A stretch of DNA of 64,000 bases. It comes from Zizania palustris (Eukaryota > Streptophyta > Magnoliopsida > Poales > Poaceae). Each line of letters begins with the position of its first letter. Position 1 is the first letter of the stretch. Made by a program: the position numbers and the translations under genes. Positions 45,598-55,942 of the stretch are shown piece by piece. The DNA is taken from NCBI GenBank assembly GCA_019279435.1, contig JAAALK010000283.1, positions 60,618,642-60,682,641 of the forward strand, given 5' to 3'. The notes under the pieces are model-generated. The model was given only the letters and a program-made list of their open reading frames with translations, searched no databases and was not told the origin of the DNA.

Positions 45598-48111
45598 TTA
45601 ATATTCTCTTAAAAACATGATGAAGCATGTGATTTGATCTACGGCTTCTCCATCTTCGTCAGGGTCCAATGCTACAGATGTAGCCATTGGAGTGGCGAGG
45701 GGCTTCGCATCGGACATATCAAACTTCTTGAGCAGGTCCTTGGTGTACTTCGTCTGGTGGACGAAAGTACCTTGTTTGCTTTGCTTGATTTGCAAACCAA
45801 GGAAAAAGGTGAGTTCACCCATCATGGACATTTCAAACTCCCTGCTCATGGTATCTGCAAACTCGGCAACCAAAGCATGAGAAGAGCCACCAAAGATGAT
45901 ATCATCCACATAAATCTGAACTAGGAGGAAATCTTTGTCATGCTTGAGAGTAAACAAAGTTTTATCAACAGAGCCCATCAAATACCCTCGCTCAAGCAGA
46001 AAAGACTTAAGTCTATCATACCATGGCCGAGGGGCCTACTTGAGTCCATAAAGAGCCTTATGAAGTTTAAAGACTTTATGTGGGTACTTGGGGTTTTCAA
46101 AACCAGGGGGTTGTTTTACATAAACATCTTCACCTATGAAGCCATTAAGAAAAGCACTTTTGACATCCATTTGATAGAGTTTGAATCCCCGGGATGTCGC
46201 AAAGGCAAGCAAAATCCTAATGGCCTCAAGGCGAGCAACAGGTGCAAAAGTTTCAGTAAAATCAATCCCTTCTAGTTGAGAAAAGCCCTGAGCTACAAGT
46301 CTAGCCTTGTTTCTAACTATAGTCCCATCCTCCCCTTGTTTGTTTTTGAAAATCCATTTTGTTCCAATGAAATGAACATTAGGTGGAGGATCAACTAAAG
46401 TCCAGACTTGATTTCTCTCAAAATTTTCAAGCTCTTCATGCATGGCATTGATCCAACTAGAATCAGAAAGTGCATGACTAACATCTAAGGGCTCGAAAGA
46501 AGCAACAAAAGCGGAATCAATGAAATGAGCATGAGAACGTGTTACCCTTTGATCAAGCTCACCAATGATCTGCTCGGGAGGGTGCATCCTTTGAACATGA
46601 TGTGGAGCCTCACGGCGGGATGCAGTCTCCCCCTCAACTTGTGCGTTGGAGTGGTCCAAGATGACCGATGTTGAGGTAGTCGCTTCGGGACCTCGTGCCG
46701 AAGTGGTTGAAGCGGGGTCAGCTTCGGGGGTCGATGTCGAGGGTAGTAGGGGTTCATCCTCGAATTCTCCGGAATCTTCTTCTTCGAAGATGGTTTGTTC
46801 CATGACGTGTTCATTTGCCTGTTCAAATGCAGAACTAACAGAGGGGGTTGATTCATCAAAAGTCACATCACATGACTCGATGACAGTGTTAGTCTCTAAA
46901 TTATAAACACGATAAGAATGACCATGTGTTGTGTAACCCAAAAAGATCCCGTCAGAAGATCGCGACTCAAATTTATCCAAGTTACCACGTTTTAGGATAA
47001 AGCAGCGACAGCCAAAAACTCGAAGATGAGTAACCTTGGGCTGTCTCCTAAAACGCAGCTCATAAGAAGTCAAATTTAAAATTTAGCGCAAGAAAATACG
47101 GTTTGAGATGTAACATGCAGTGTTCATGGCCTCAGCCCAGAATTTTCTAGGAGTCCTATGCTCATCAAGCATCGTCCTAGCCATCTCAACCAAAGTGCGG
47201 TTCTTTCTCTCAACAACACCGTTCTGTTGAGGAACCCGCGGAGCAGAGAATTGATGTTCTATGCCATGCTCCATGCAAAAGTCAACAAAGAGACTATTTT
47301 TGAACTCAGTGCCATTATCACTTCGAATGAATTTCAATGCACCAGGGAGTTCAGTAAAAAGTCTCAAAGCCAAGCTCCGAAAGTGTGAAAACACTTCATC
47401 CTTGCTGGCAAGAAAGAAGACCCAAGAGTAGCGAGAGAAATCATCGACAATAACTAATACATACCACTTGCCGCCTAAAGAACTAACCCGAGAAGGACCT
47501 ACTGTGTCCATATGGAGAAGTTCTCCGGGTTGTTCAGTAATCACTATGGTGACTGGCGAATGCGAAGCGGCAATCATTTTTCCATGTCGACAAGGAGCGC
47601 AAACTAAATTCTTCTCAAACATGAGCTTGGGCAATCCTTGGATCAGACCTAGGGCGCTCAGACGAGCGAGCAACTCAAAGCTCATATGCCCTAGTCTCCT
47701 ATGCCACTTCCAAAGCTCAGAAGTCGAATGTGCAACAAGACAATGAGAAGAACCAGATGACTCTGAAAAATCAGCTCCAAAAACTCTCCCAACTCTAAAG
47801 ATCTTACACACCACAACGCCATCAGAGTTGAGCACTTGCGAAGTATCGCGATGAAATCGCACTTTGAAGCCCTCATCAAGCAACTGAGATACAGACAACA
47901 AATTGTATCCCAGATTTTCAACCAAAGCAACATCTTTGAGAGTGAAATTTGAGTTAATTCTTACCACACCTTTACCTTTCACTCTACTCCTTCGATTGTT
48001 TCCGAAGGTGATATGTTCCCTTTGCTTGGTTGTGGTGAGGCTAGAGAACCATGCTGCATCTCCGGTCATGTGGCGCGAACAACCGGAGTCCATGATCCAC
48101 GTGCCCTCCAA
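45598..48111 (-). pseudogene. Element B protease, integrase and reverse transcriptase, three internal stops or ends
   Basis: 47083-48111: protease active site (MDSGCSRHMTG), pre-integrase WKWHRRLGHMS and CAPCRHGK, integrase triad intact (HMDTVGPS, FIRSDNGTEF, PQQNGVVERKNR). 46036-47073: integrase end (RVFGCRCFILKRGN) and RT start (FAPVARLEAIRILLAFA, HKALYGLK). 45598-46035: RT end with catalytic YVDD and SMMGELTFFLGLQIKQ. Stops lie at 47083-47085 (TAA) and 46036-46038 (TAG), both single-base changes from the expected Ser and Gln codons. After DEDGEAVDQ the sequence jumps to unrelated codons and a stop, so connection and RNase H domains are deleted. Confidence 0.88.
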
Positions 48112-48126
48112 GCCTCGATCTGTCGC

Positions 48127-49482
48127 CTACACATGATAAGAAAATCTCGATCGCTCAGTGCTGGGGTGAGCAAAATAATGACGAGGCATCCAACACTGAG
48201 TGACACGAGTAGTAGGCGCAGTAAAAGTAGACGGTCTACGCACATGATAATCTGAATGATGCAAAGTGCGAGGTCTACCTACATGCTGTGATCGAAAAGC
48301 ATGACGAGGTCTCCTACTCTGACGAGGTACAAAGCTACTCGCCCGAGGTCTACCACCATATGGAACATGGTGAACACCTCGAGGAGTAAAACCTCTCCGA
48401 GAAGCACGAGGAGCCTCAAAAGCAGGACGATAGTAAAACTCAGACTCATGCATACCTAAAGATGGGTAATGCATGTCCTGGTAACTCATCGCCTGAGAGC
48501 GTCGCTCATCCTTGATGCGACGAAAACAGAACCCAACCAAATGACCCGCCCGCTGACAATAGGAACAATGAAACACTCTCCTCGGGGCACTCTCATGGGT
48601 CACAGGAGCAACTCTCACAGGCTCCTTGGGCTTCTGCTGAGTGGTTTTCTTGGGAGGATTTTTCTTGGTAGGAGGTGTGGCTTTCTTTGGTGGTCGGGTA
48701 GGCTTTTTGGCTGATGGGGTGTCTAACAGAGCTCTCTCTTTCTCTAGGGTAGTGGGAGAGGTAAAAACAGTTTTGTTTTCACTTTCTGAAGGTATCCTCT
48801 CAAAACTCAAACCTAGAGCTAACCCTGCTCTGTCAGCACACATCTTGGTTTTGGCCAAGAGCAAATCCATCCTACCTTTTCCCTCAGTGCATTTATTAAC
48901 CACAGAAAGAAGGTATTCATTTTCAGACATGAGGTTCTCAGCTCGCTCTCTGACAGTGCCTAGCTGGTCCTTAAGGGTGATGCAAGTGTCACAAACAGGT
49001 TGCACATTCTTAGAACTACCGGCCTTCTCCAATCTAGCCTCCAAATCATGAACATGTTTATCACGTAAATTAATGCTCTCGCGTAATAAAGAATAGTTCA
49101 TGCATTCAGTAATATCATGAGGTCTAGAATCCACCTCCAAAAGCTGCTTCTGTGCAGTCTCAAGCTCAGAAAGAGTTTGAGCATGTACAGAACGCAACTG
49201 AGCAAGCTCACCCATGACAACAGAACAAGATTCACATTCAGCATCATTCAACTTAGACTTAAGCATGGCATATTCAGTAGAAACAAATTCTAGCCTAAGT
49301 CTAAGGTCTTTTCTTTCTCTAGCGGCTTACACAAGTAATCTATCCTGACCAAGAACTACTTCATTCAGCTCATCTAATTTAATCAATAGCTGGTCAGATG
49401 ATAGAGTTACCTCAGATGAGTCAAGCTCATCGCCGCTGTGATCGCTGTCGGCCATGAAGCAAAGGCCGGTGAAGTCTCGTCC
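48127..49482 (-). pseudogene. Element B coiled-coil and second zinc-knuckle region
   Basis: The same frame as gag and pol. 49266-48900 is a heptad-like Leu/Glu/Lys-rich stretch with coiled-coil character. 48770-48600 is Lys/Pro-rich. CSYCQRAGHLVGFC (about 48530-48570) is a CCHC zinc knuckle, and the end is Arg/Ser/Tyr-rich. Stops at 49327-49329 (TAA) and 48127-48129 (TAG) close it on both sides. This extra gag-side domain is typical of long SIRE-type gags. Confidence 0.75.
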
Positions 49483-50589
49483 CTACTTGTCCTTCTTGTC
49501 CTCCTTCTTTGGGGACTCCTCCTCCTCAGAGCTCGACTCCTCAGTTGAGGAAGTGTCGATGTCGCTGAGAGCAGCAACAAATGCTTTGGAAGCGGCTTTG
49601 GCTACTTTCTTAGCCATCTTGCCGCGCTTGCCCTTCACAAAAGGCTTCCTCTCCTTTTTGTGGTATTTGGGGCGCTCACTCTCATCTCTCTTCTTGAGCT
49701 TAGAGCAATTTGCCTTAATGTGAGAGGTGTCGCCACATTCATAGCAACCACTAAAACCACTTCTCCTCTGATCCCGTCTCTCATGATGAAAGCGGGTGAA
49801 CCTCCGGGCAATGAGAGCAAGCTCATCATCATCTAGAGTGTCCACCTGCTCCTTTGTGACGGAGACTAGGGAGGACAAAGCAAAACCATCTGCAAGAACA
49901 CAAGTGCCAGATGTGCTTGGTTCTGCAGTGGTGCCACGGCTAGTGCTAGAAACCAATGCCAATGGCTGTGGCAAAGAGCTTCTGTGCACTGCAAGAGATG
50001 CCTTGGCAATCTCTGTGGACTTCAGCTTGCTGAAGAGCTCATCACAGGTCAATGTGTCATAACCTGCGGACTCCTCAATGTTGGATATCTTCACTTCCCA
50101 TATGCTACGGTCAAGAGCATAGAGAAGCTTGATAGCCCTATCATGATCACTGTAAGCAAGCGTCCCGTTGGATCGCAAGTTACTCACTATTGCATCAAAG
50201 CGAGAAAACATGGCATCTATAGATTCACCAGGTGCCTGCACAAACAGCTGATACTGTTGATTGAATGTGCTTTGGCGCCTGGCCTTGATCTGAGTAGAGC
50301 CCTCATGAAAAATAGTGAGTGTTGTCCAAATCTCCCTAGCAGTCCTAAGGTGCTGCACCCTATCAAACTCACTTCTACTCAAACCAATGAACAGTATATT
50401 TCTTGCCTTGGAGTTGGCATTATACTGATCTTTCTATGTTTGAGAGGTGCGAGTCTCAGGGATGGAGTATTGTGAGTCCACAATCTCCCAAATTGCATTT
50501 CCTTGGCTTAACAAGTAAGCCTCCATGCGCACCTTCCAGTATGCAAAATCTGTCCCATCGAACAGAGGAATTTTACTGCCTCTATCCAT
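49483..50589 (-). pseudogene. Element B gag with one internal TAG
   Basis: Starts at ATG 50589 (MDRGSKIPLFDGTDFAYWK), the typical copia gag start. A TAG at 50434-50436 replaces the expected Trp of TSQTWKDQYNA. The rest (KARNILFIGLSRSEFDRV, FNQQYQLFVQ, ISNIEESAGYDTLTCDELFS) and a CCHC knuckle (CYECGDTSHIKANC) are intact. An acidic/Lys-rich tail ends at TAG 49483-49485. Confidence 0.85.
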
Positions 50590-50639
50590 GTCGCTAACAG
50601 ATCACAAAACCGGTTAAGGTCAACTGGTGATCTTAACCC

Positions 50640-50651
50640 GCTCTGATACCA
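50640..50651 (-). other. Primer-binding site for initiator Met tRNA
   Basis: The minus strand reads TGGTATCAGAGC, the standard copia primer site, two bases from the 5' LTR (which starts at 50654 on the plus strand). Confidence 0.95.
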
Positions 50652-50653
50652 AT

Positions 50654-52642
50654 TGTAGGACCGGAAACGGCGACCAGAGGGGGGGTGAATGGGAGCTTTT
50701 AAAAATTCAGGCTAAAAACAAGCCTTCGGTTTGGTTCTGTCTTCTGCGGAACAGGCTTCGAACACAACCTTCGAAGGTCTGGTTCGGAGGTGCTTCGACA
50801 GCTCCGAACACAGGCTTCGCAGGAGCAAAAGTTCGAAGCCAAGAAGACTTCGCTCCACTTACAACCCTCGAAAATCTACTCTGCTAAGTCAGTGCAGGCT
50901 CCGCACACAGGGTGCTTCGAGCAGGCTTCGCACTTCACCCTTCGCAAGAGTGGACACCCTACTGGGGACTTCGACCGAGTACTTGGCAGCAGCAACTGGT
51001 GCTGGGCTTCGTACACGACGGTCTACACGCACACAAATGGACTTCGCTACGGGCTTCGACACAAGAAGCAAAACGTGCTTCGATCAGGGCTTCGCTAGTA
51101 ATCTGTGAGGTCTGGCCTCAAGTTACACAGAGCGAACGCACGCTGAAAAACACACTTCGCACAGAAACAACCTTCGCCTAGACAGGCTTCAGTGCACTAC
51201 AACTAGCGAGGTATGTAACGCGAGCTCAAGCAAAAAACACAAAGAAGCAGGGCTTCGCCGCTTGAACAAGGAACACAAAAATATTTGAACTCTGGATGAA
51301 TACTGCGAGGTATGTGGCTACAGGAGCTCAACAGTAAATGCTCAAAGTGTTAAATGTTACCTACCGAGCCCCCATATTTATAGCCCACAGTTCACCCAAA
51401 GGAATTGACTACTTTACCCCTAGGGTTTACATTGGATTTGTCTCTACAGAACTAAGGGGTACAAAAGGTAGTCAACTTTATTCTGGAGGCTTCTCTGTCA
51501 GCTTTGCAGAGGGGACAGCGTCAGCTTTTTGCAGAGCAGACAGTGTCAGCCTTTGCAGTCTTTGACCTTCTGGAGCCTCCTTTCGCACGCGAGGGTGCGG
51601 TAGCTTCGGCGAGAAGCCTTGAGCCAGATGGCCTTCGCTTCACCGAAGTCAGTCTCCGATACAGTGACGGTTTTGAGCCGAAGCCGTCAAAGCCCTTGGG
51701 CCTTCGCACCAACACCTCCGGAGTGGACCACCACGGCTTCGCAGCTTCACCCAGCTCGAACTCCGTCAGTCTGTGTACCGAAGCCATGCAGGCCGAAGTA
51801 CCACAAGACAACCATACTCCGGAGCAAGCCTCGCTCCGAAGCCTTCCTCACTCCGAAGCCCCACCTTCGGAGTACCACCCTTCGAAGTCCCTCCTTCGTC
51901 CAAGGCCTCCGCACGAAGCATTCCATGAGCCCTTCGTCGCAGTGTCTCTCCCCGAGCACACTCCTCGACGAGCCTCACCCGGACCATGCCTTCGATGCAC
52001 CTCGACTTCTGAGCCCTTCGTCGGGTACCTTCGAATGTCTCCCTCCGGAGCACACTTCGAACTCCTTGCCTCCGCAGAGGACTTGATCCATCCAACTCCG
52101 AAGTCACTCCTTTCGGAGTACCTTCGAAGTGCCTCACCTCCGAGGACTTTGTCTCGGAGTACCTTCACCCGGAGCCACGCTCCGCACTCTCTGCCTTCAC
52201 CTGGCGCACCTCGACCCGAGGACCGACCCGGACCCCCTTCGCAGCCACCGTGACGGAGCTCCCCGCTCCCCTGGCATCAAGCCTCCCGCTTGACCCAGGT
52301 TCACCTTCTACGAACCTGTCCGTCGCCTCCGAAGTCCCTACGCACCACAAACAAGCAGACAAGTGTTTCCAGTACTCCGGAGACCTCTCCGGGTTAGCAA
52401 CCTTCGGCACACACTCCGGTGTACCACCCAAAGTACCGAACCCTTCGGTACACACCCAGTCATCGTGTACTGTCGGACCCCTCCGACGAGCACACTCCGC
52501 TGCAACAGCTGCATCAACCAAACCACCGAACACCCTTCAGAGGTCCAACCTCCGAACCCCCTTCGGAGGTACCCTTCGAACAGAGGGTAAAAATCCTGTC
52601 AATCACTCATCACAAACACCAAAACCAACCCTTGGTTTCTCA
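50654..52642 (-). repeat. 5' LTR of element B (right LTR)
   Basis: 1989 bp, TGTAGGACC...TTTCTCA. Partner of 43255-45172. It carries the 98-bp segment missing from the left LTR. The 249-codon frame at 51504-52253 is the duplicate of the one in the left LTR. Confidence 0.93.
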
Positions 52643-53502
52643 TCTTCATTGATGAGAAATGGTTCAATATCACCAAGAAAACATAAAGATATTATGCAAT
52701 TCCTAGTGAAGAACAACCTACAAGGACATGTAAGAACAAGAACTACATCCCAAAGATTATGATTTTGACTACTCTTGCTCGACCGAGATTTGACTCCAAT
52801 GGCAATTGCACTTTTGATGGTAAAATTGGTTGCTTCCCCTTCGTCACATACACAGCAGCAAAGAGATCAAGTGCAAACTGACCTGTAGGGACAATAGAGA
52901 TGAAACCTATTGATTCGATCACAAAGGATGTCATTCGAACTTTCCTAATTGAAAAGGTTTTGCCATCTATTCGTGCTAAGTGGCCACATGAAGATACAAG
53001 TAAGTCCATATACATTCAACAAGACAATGCTAAGCCTGATATTGCAACCAGCGATAAATTGTTTTGTGATGCCACAAAGCAAGATGGGTTCAACATTAGA
53101 CTCATATGTCAACCAACTAATTCACTAGATCTGAACATATTGGATCGAGGTTTCTTTAATTCTATTCAGTCCATCCAGTACAAAACAACGGCCAAAACAA
53201 TTGAACAACTTGTAGCTGTAGTTGAGCAGGCTTTTCAAAATTACTTGGCATGCCAGACAAATCAGATTTTCTTGACTCTACATGGATGCATGATGGAAAT
53301 AATGAGAATCCATGGTGGCAACGGATATGATATTCCACACATGAGGAAAGGGATGCTTGAAAGGCGAGGGTGTCTTCCTCTACAACTAAACTATGATGCC
53401 TCATTGATACATGATGCAATGACACATATCAATGGTGGGGAACTGACTACTGATGTTGCTACTCAAGGTAGAACTTTGTTCTTACTATTGACCTTGTTCT
53501 AA
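52643..53502 (+). pseudogene. Mariner-like transposase, C-terminal part after the insertion
   Basis: The first codons complete the first catalytic motif across the insertion (left part ends DYVF, right part reads IDEKWFNI). Two in-frame stops (in KKT*RYYAIP and SAN*PVGT) follow; the uninterrupted frame starts at 52900. The second catalytic Asp is in YIQQDNA, the third in NSLDLNILD (usual NSPDLNILD), about 39 residues apart as in plant mariner (DD39D) transposases. With the frame break in the left part, this copy was already dead, or died after the insertion. Confidence 0.85.
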
Positions 53503-54180
53503 TTACTGATTGTTCATTGTCATATGTCAATTTCTGTGATCAAATCATTTTGTCTCTAGCCTCTCATCAAATTCTTTCCATGTTTTCTTTCTTTAGGATG
53601 AAAAAAAATCAACATGTTCTTTGGCATATTCAGTAAGACTTCGAAGGAGCAATATCTGTAGAGAACCTAGGTAAGAAGGAGTACTGAAACCAATGTTTTA
53701 TGAGGTTGTCATTTGCATACACCTTGTGATTGGTGTTTAAATGTTTAAAGATGGTTTGTGATTGTTTTTTAAAGACTATTGTTGTCATTTACATAATCAA
53801 CTGAATCAGTTGTGACATTTCATTAGAGCTAATGTCAACATAGAACATTAATTGAATGCTTGGTGGCAACAAAATGTCATTTTTTCTATTAATAGAATTA
53901 TCCATACAATTACAATAGTTTGACAAACTCCTCAAATTTGACAAATTTGGCACCAAATTTGACACAAGGTGCCGCAGGCGGAGGAGCTTGACACCAGGAG
54001 AACAAAAATCAGTCCTCCATACCAAAAAACGGAGGAACCAAAAACAAGAGTAGTTTATACATGTTGCTATAAAACTTCACAGAACATTGACAAAGAACAC
54101 AGAAAAGCTTTACATTCCTGCAACACTTCTAGACTAGCAAACTTCACAGAAATTTACTCCGGCCGCCTTTTAAACTAGCT
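53503..54180. other. Downstream flank of the mariner element
   Basis: No gene. A matching right terminal repeat (GGGAG-ended) for the mariner element was not found here, so the right border is lost or diverged. Confidence 0.4.
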
Positions 54181-54709
54181 CCCCCACCAACCAAGGAGCC
54201 GACCCCCAACCACGGCTGCCTTGCCGTACCTCACCAGGCCGCTTCACCACGGTCGTCCACCAGATCTGTGGCACCACCGCCAGATCCTCGTCGTCGACGC
54301 TCGCCAGGTGCCTGCCCCATGTGGAGTCGGTCCACTACAGCCTCCCTGACCAGACCTGACGCCTCACCGTTGGGGCCTCCACGCCATGTGGGCGCGCCGT
54401 GCCCGCCGCTGGCGTGACCAACCGCATCGCCTGGCGTGTCCTCGCCGCTCTCCGCCTCATCGTCGTGGTCACCCGCCGTGCCGCGTCGTTCTTCGTACCG
54501 CGCCGGGTACTCACGCTGCACTGGTCTCCCGTGCCCACAAGCTGATCCATCATCGCCTGGAGCTTAGCCGCCGGCCACTGCCGTGGCCACCTCCGAACCA
54601 CCGGCTACTGAGAAGGGAGGGGACACATGTGAGAATGTTGCTCGAATGGCTTGTTCAGGAAGGAAAAGTCTATCAACCTATGCCTAGTGGTGCACGATAA
54701 AAGTTAAAA
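54181..54709. other. GC-rich island without recognised product
   Basis: 54181-54640 is GC-rich with frames on both strands up to 104 codons. No motif is recognised and no frame dominates. It may be captured gene sequence inside the mariner region or an exon of an unknown gene. Confidence 0.3.
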
Positions 54710-55454
54710 GGACCTGTTTGGGACTGCTCTGCTCCACGTTTTATAGCTCTGCTCCATAAACATCTAGCCAAACAGGTTCAGATCTCAGTTTTTGGATTCG
54801 CGAAAAATGCAGATCCACGACTCCACTCCACGTTTTTTGTGGAGCACCTCAGAAGGTTCTCTGCGGATTCAGTTTTTAAAACAAAACGTGAAGTTCGGGG
54901 TAATTTATCCACCAATGTTATTATAAACTTATCGATTCACTTTTTAGTTTATATTTATTATTTTTCATTTAGTACTATCTATATTAACTTTTTAAATGTT
55001 ACTGTTGATTTTTATCACAAATTTTGATTATTCGTCTTATTCAAAAAAAATTGAAATAACATTTATTTTGTTATAATTTGTTCTAATATTGAAGGTACTT
55101 TGATTATAACTTATATTTTTGTATATTTACATAATTTTTTTGATATGATGAATGATCAAAGTTTGTGATAAAAGTCAACGACGTTATTTAAAAGTTAACG
55201 GAGGGAGTACTAATTTAATATGTTTTACATAATAGACATGAAAAATAATATAATTGGAGATTTATGAATAAACTCAGGGGTAAAATAATATATTCCTACC
55301 AAATTCTACTATTCTTGAATCTGAATTCCCTCCGCAAGCCAAACAAGTGCAAATACTCCACAGTGGAGCAGCAACTTCACTCTAAATCTGATTCTAAGTG
55401 AATTTCGTGGAGTGGAACAAATTTTAAGAGAGTGGAGTAGTCCCAAACAGGCCC
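54710..55454. mobile_element. Large TIR element of non-coding type
   Basis: 745 bp. Ends GGACCTGTTTGGGACTGCTC and GAGTAGTCCCAAACAGGCCC, with further pairing of GCTCCACGTTTT-type sequence. The target duplication is unclear (AAA on both sides). It contains a nested Stowaway-like element. No protein. Confidence 0.65.
54974..55207. mobile_element. Stowaway-like MITE nested in the TIR element
   Basis: About 234 bp. Right end AAAAGTTAACGGAGGGAG followed by TA; left end degenerate (TA then CTATCTATATTAACTTTTT). Inner parts pair: GATTTTTATCACAAATTTTG and CAAAGTTTGTGATAAAAGTC. Confidence 0.6.
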
Positions 55455-55560
55455 AAAGTACTACTGGACGGCTCACGTGATTCCAGAGTTTTATTACTGC
55501 ACTGATCAGTAGATTCCAAAGAGAAAAGAGACCGAATTCACTGCGTGCTTAAGAATTTGA

Positions 55561-55942
55561 TGTTAATTAGTTGGCAATTAGTTAGTAATCAGTTGTTAAT
55601 TAGAAGGTAATTAGTAGGAACTATCGAAGTATTGGTATTTTTTGAAGCCTAGCTGGGGGCAAGCCAGTTTTTAAGGGGAAAGGAATGTTAGGACCACCTA
55701 ATAGAGATTAGCAAGTGATTAGTATATGATTAGTAGGAAACTTGAGGGTTAAGTTTAGTATTAATAGGCTACTTGAGAGCCAAGTCAGCTTGGTTATATA
55801 AAAAGAGATATCTCACATGGTATCAATCAGACAAGAAAATAGAGAAGGATACTGGCGGCTGGCTCAGCAGGGGGCTTCCTGTGTGAGATTTACCTTTCTT
55901 TCTACTGTATTCTTGTGTTGTGCTCAAGAAGAGATCTGGGTT
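55561..55942 (+). repeat. Solo-LTR-like sequence
   Basis: Starts TGTTAATTAGTTGG, has a TATATAAAAAG box near 55796 and ends CTGGGTTCGTGACA, the pattern of a copia LTR. No second copy is in the window, and the flanking five bases do not match, so both borders are uncertain. Confidence 0.35.

Larger units (their letters stand above)
43255..52642 (-). mobile_element. Full-length Ty1/copia retrotransposon B, SIRE/Maximus type, inserted in mariner
   Basis: 9388 bp between perfect 5-bp duplications TCTTC (43250-43254, 52643-52647). The minus-strand order is 5' LTR, tRNA-iMet primer site, gag, protease, integrase, RT, polypurine tract, 3' LTR. Nearly 2-kb LTRs, a gag-linked coiled-coil and second zinc knuckle, and repeated CTCCCCCTTTGG tracts after pol fit the SIRE/Maximus lineage. 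All of gag-pol (50589 to 45598) lies in one reading frame with six stops and no frameshift; RNase H is gone. It is recent but not autonomous. Confidence 0.93.

Noticed and set aside
55196..55209. GGAGGGAG end as the right terminus of the mariner element starting at 41822
   Set aside because: It pairs better with a local left end near 54974 and forms a Stowaway-like MITE nested in the 54710-55454 element.
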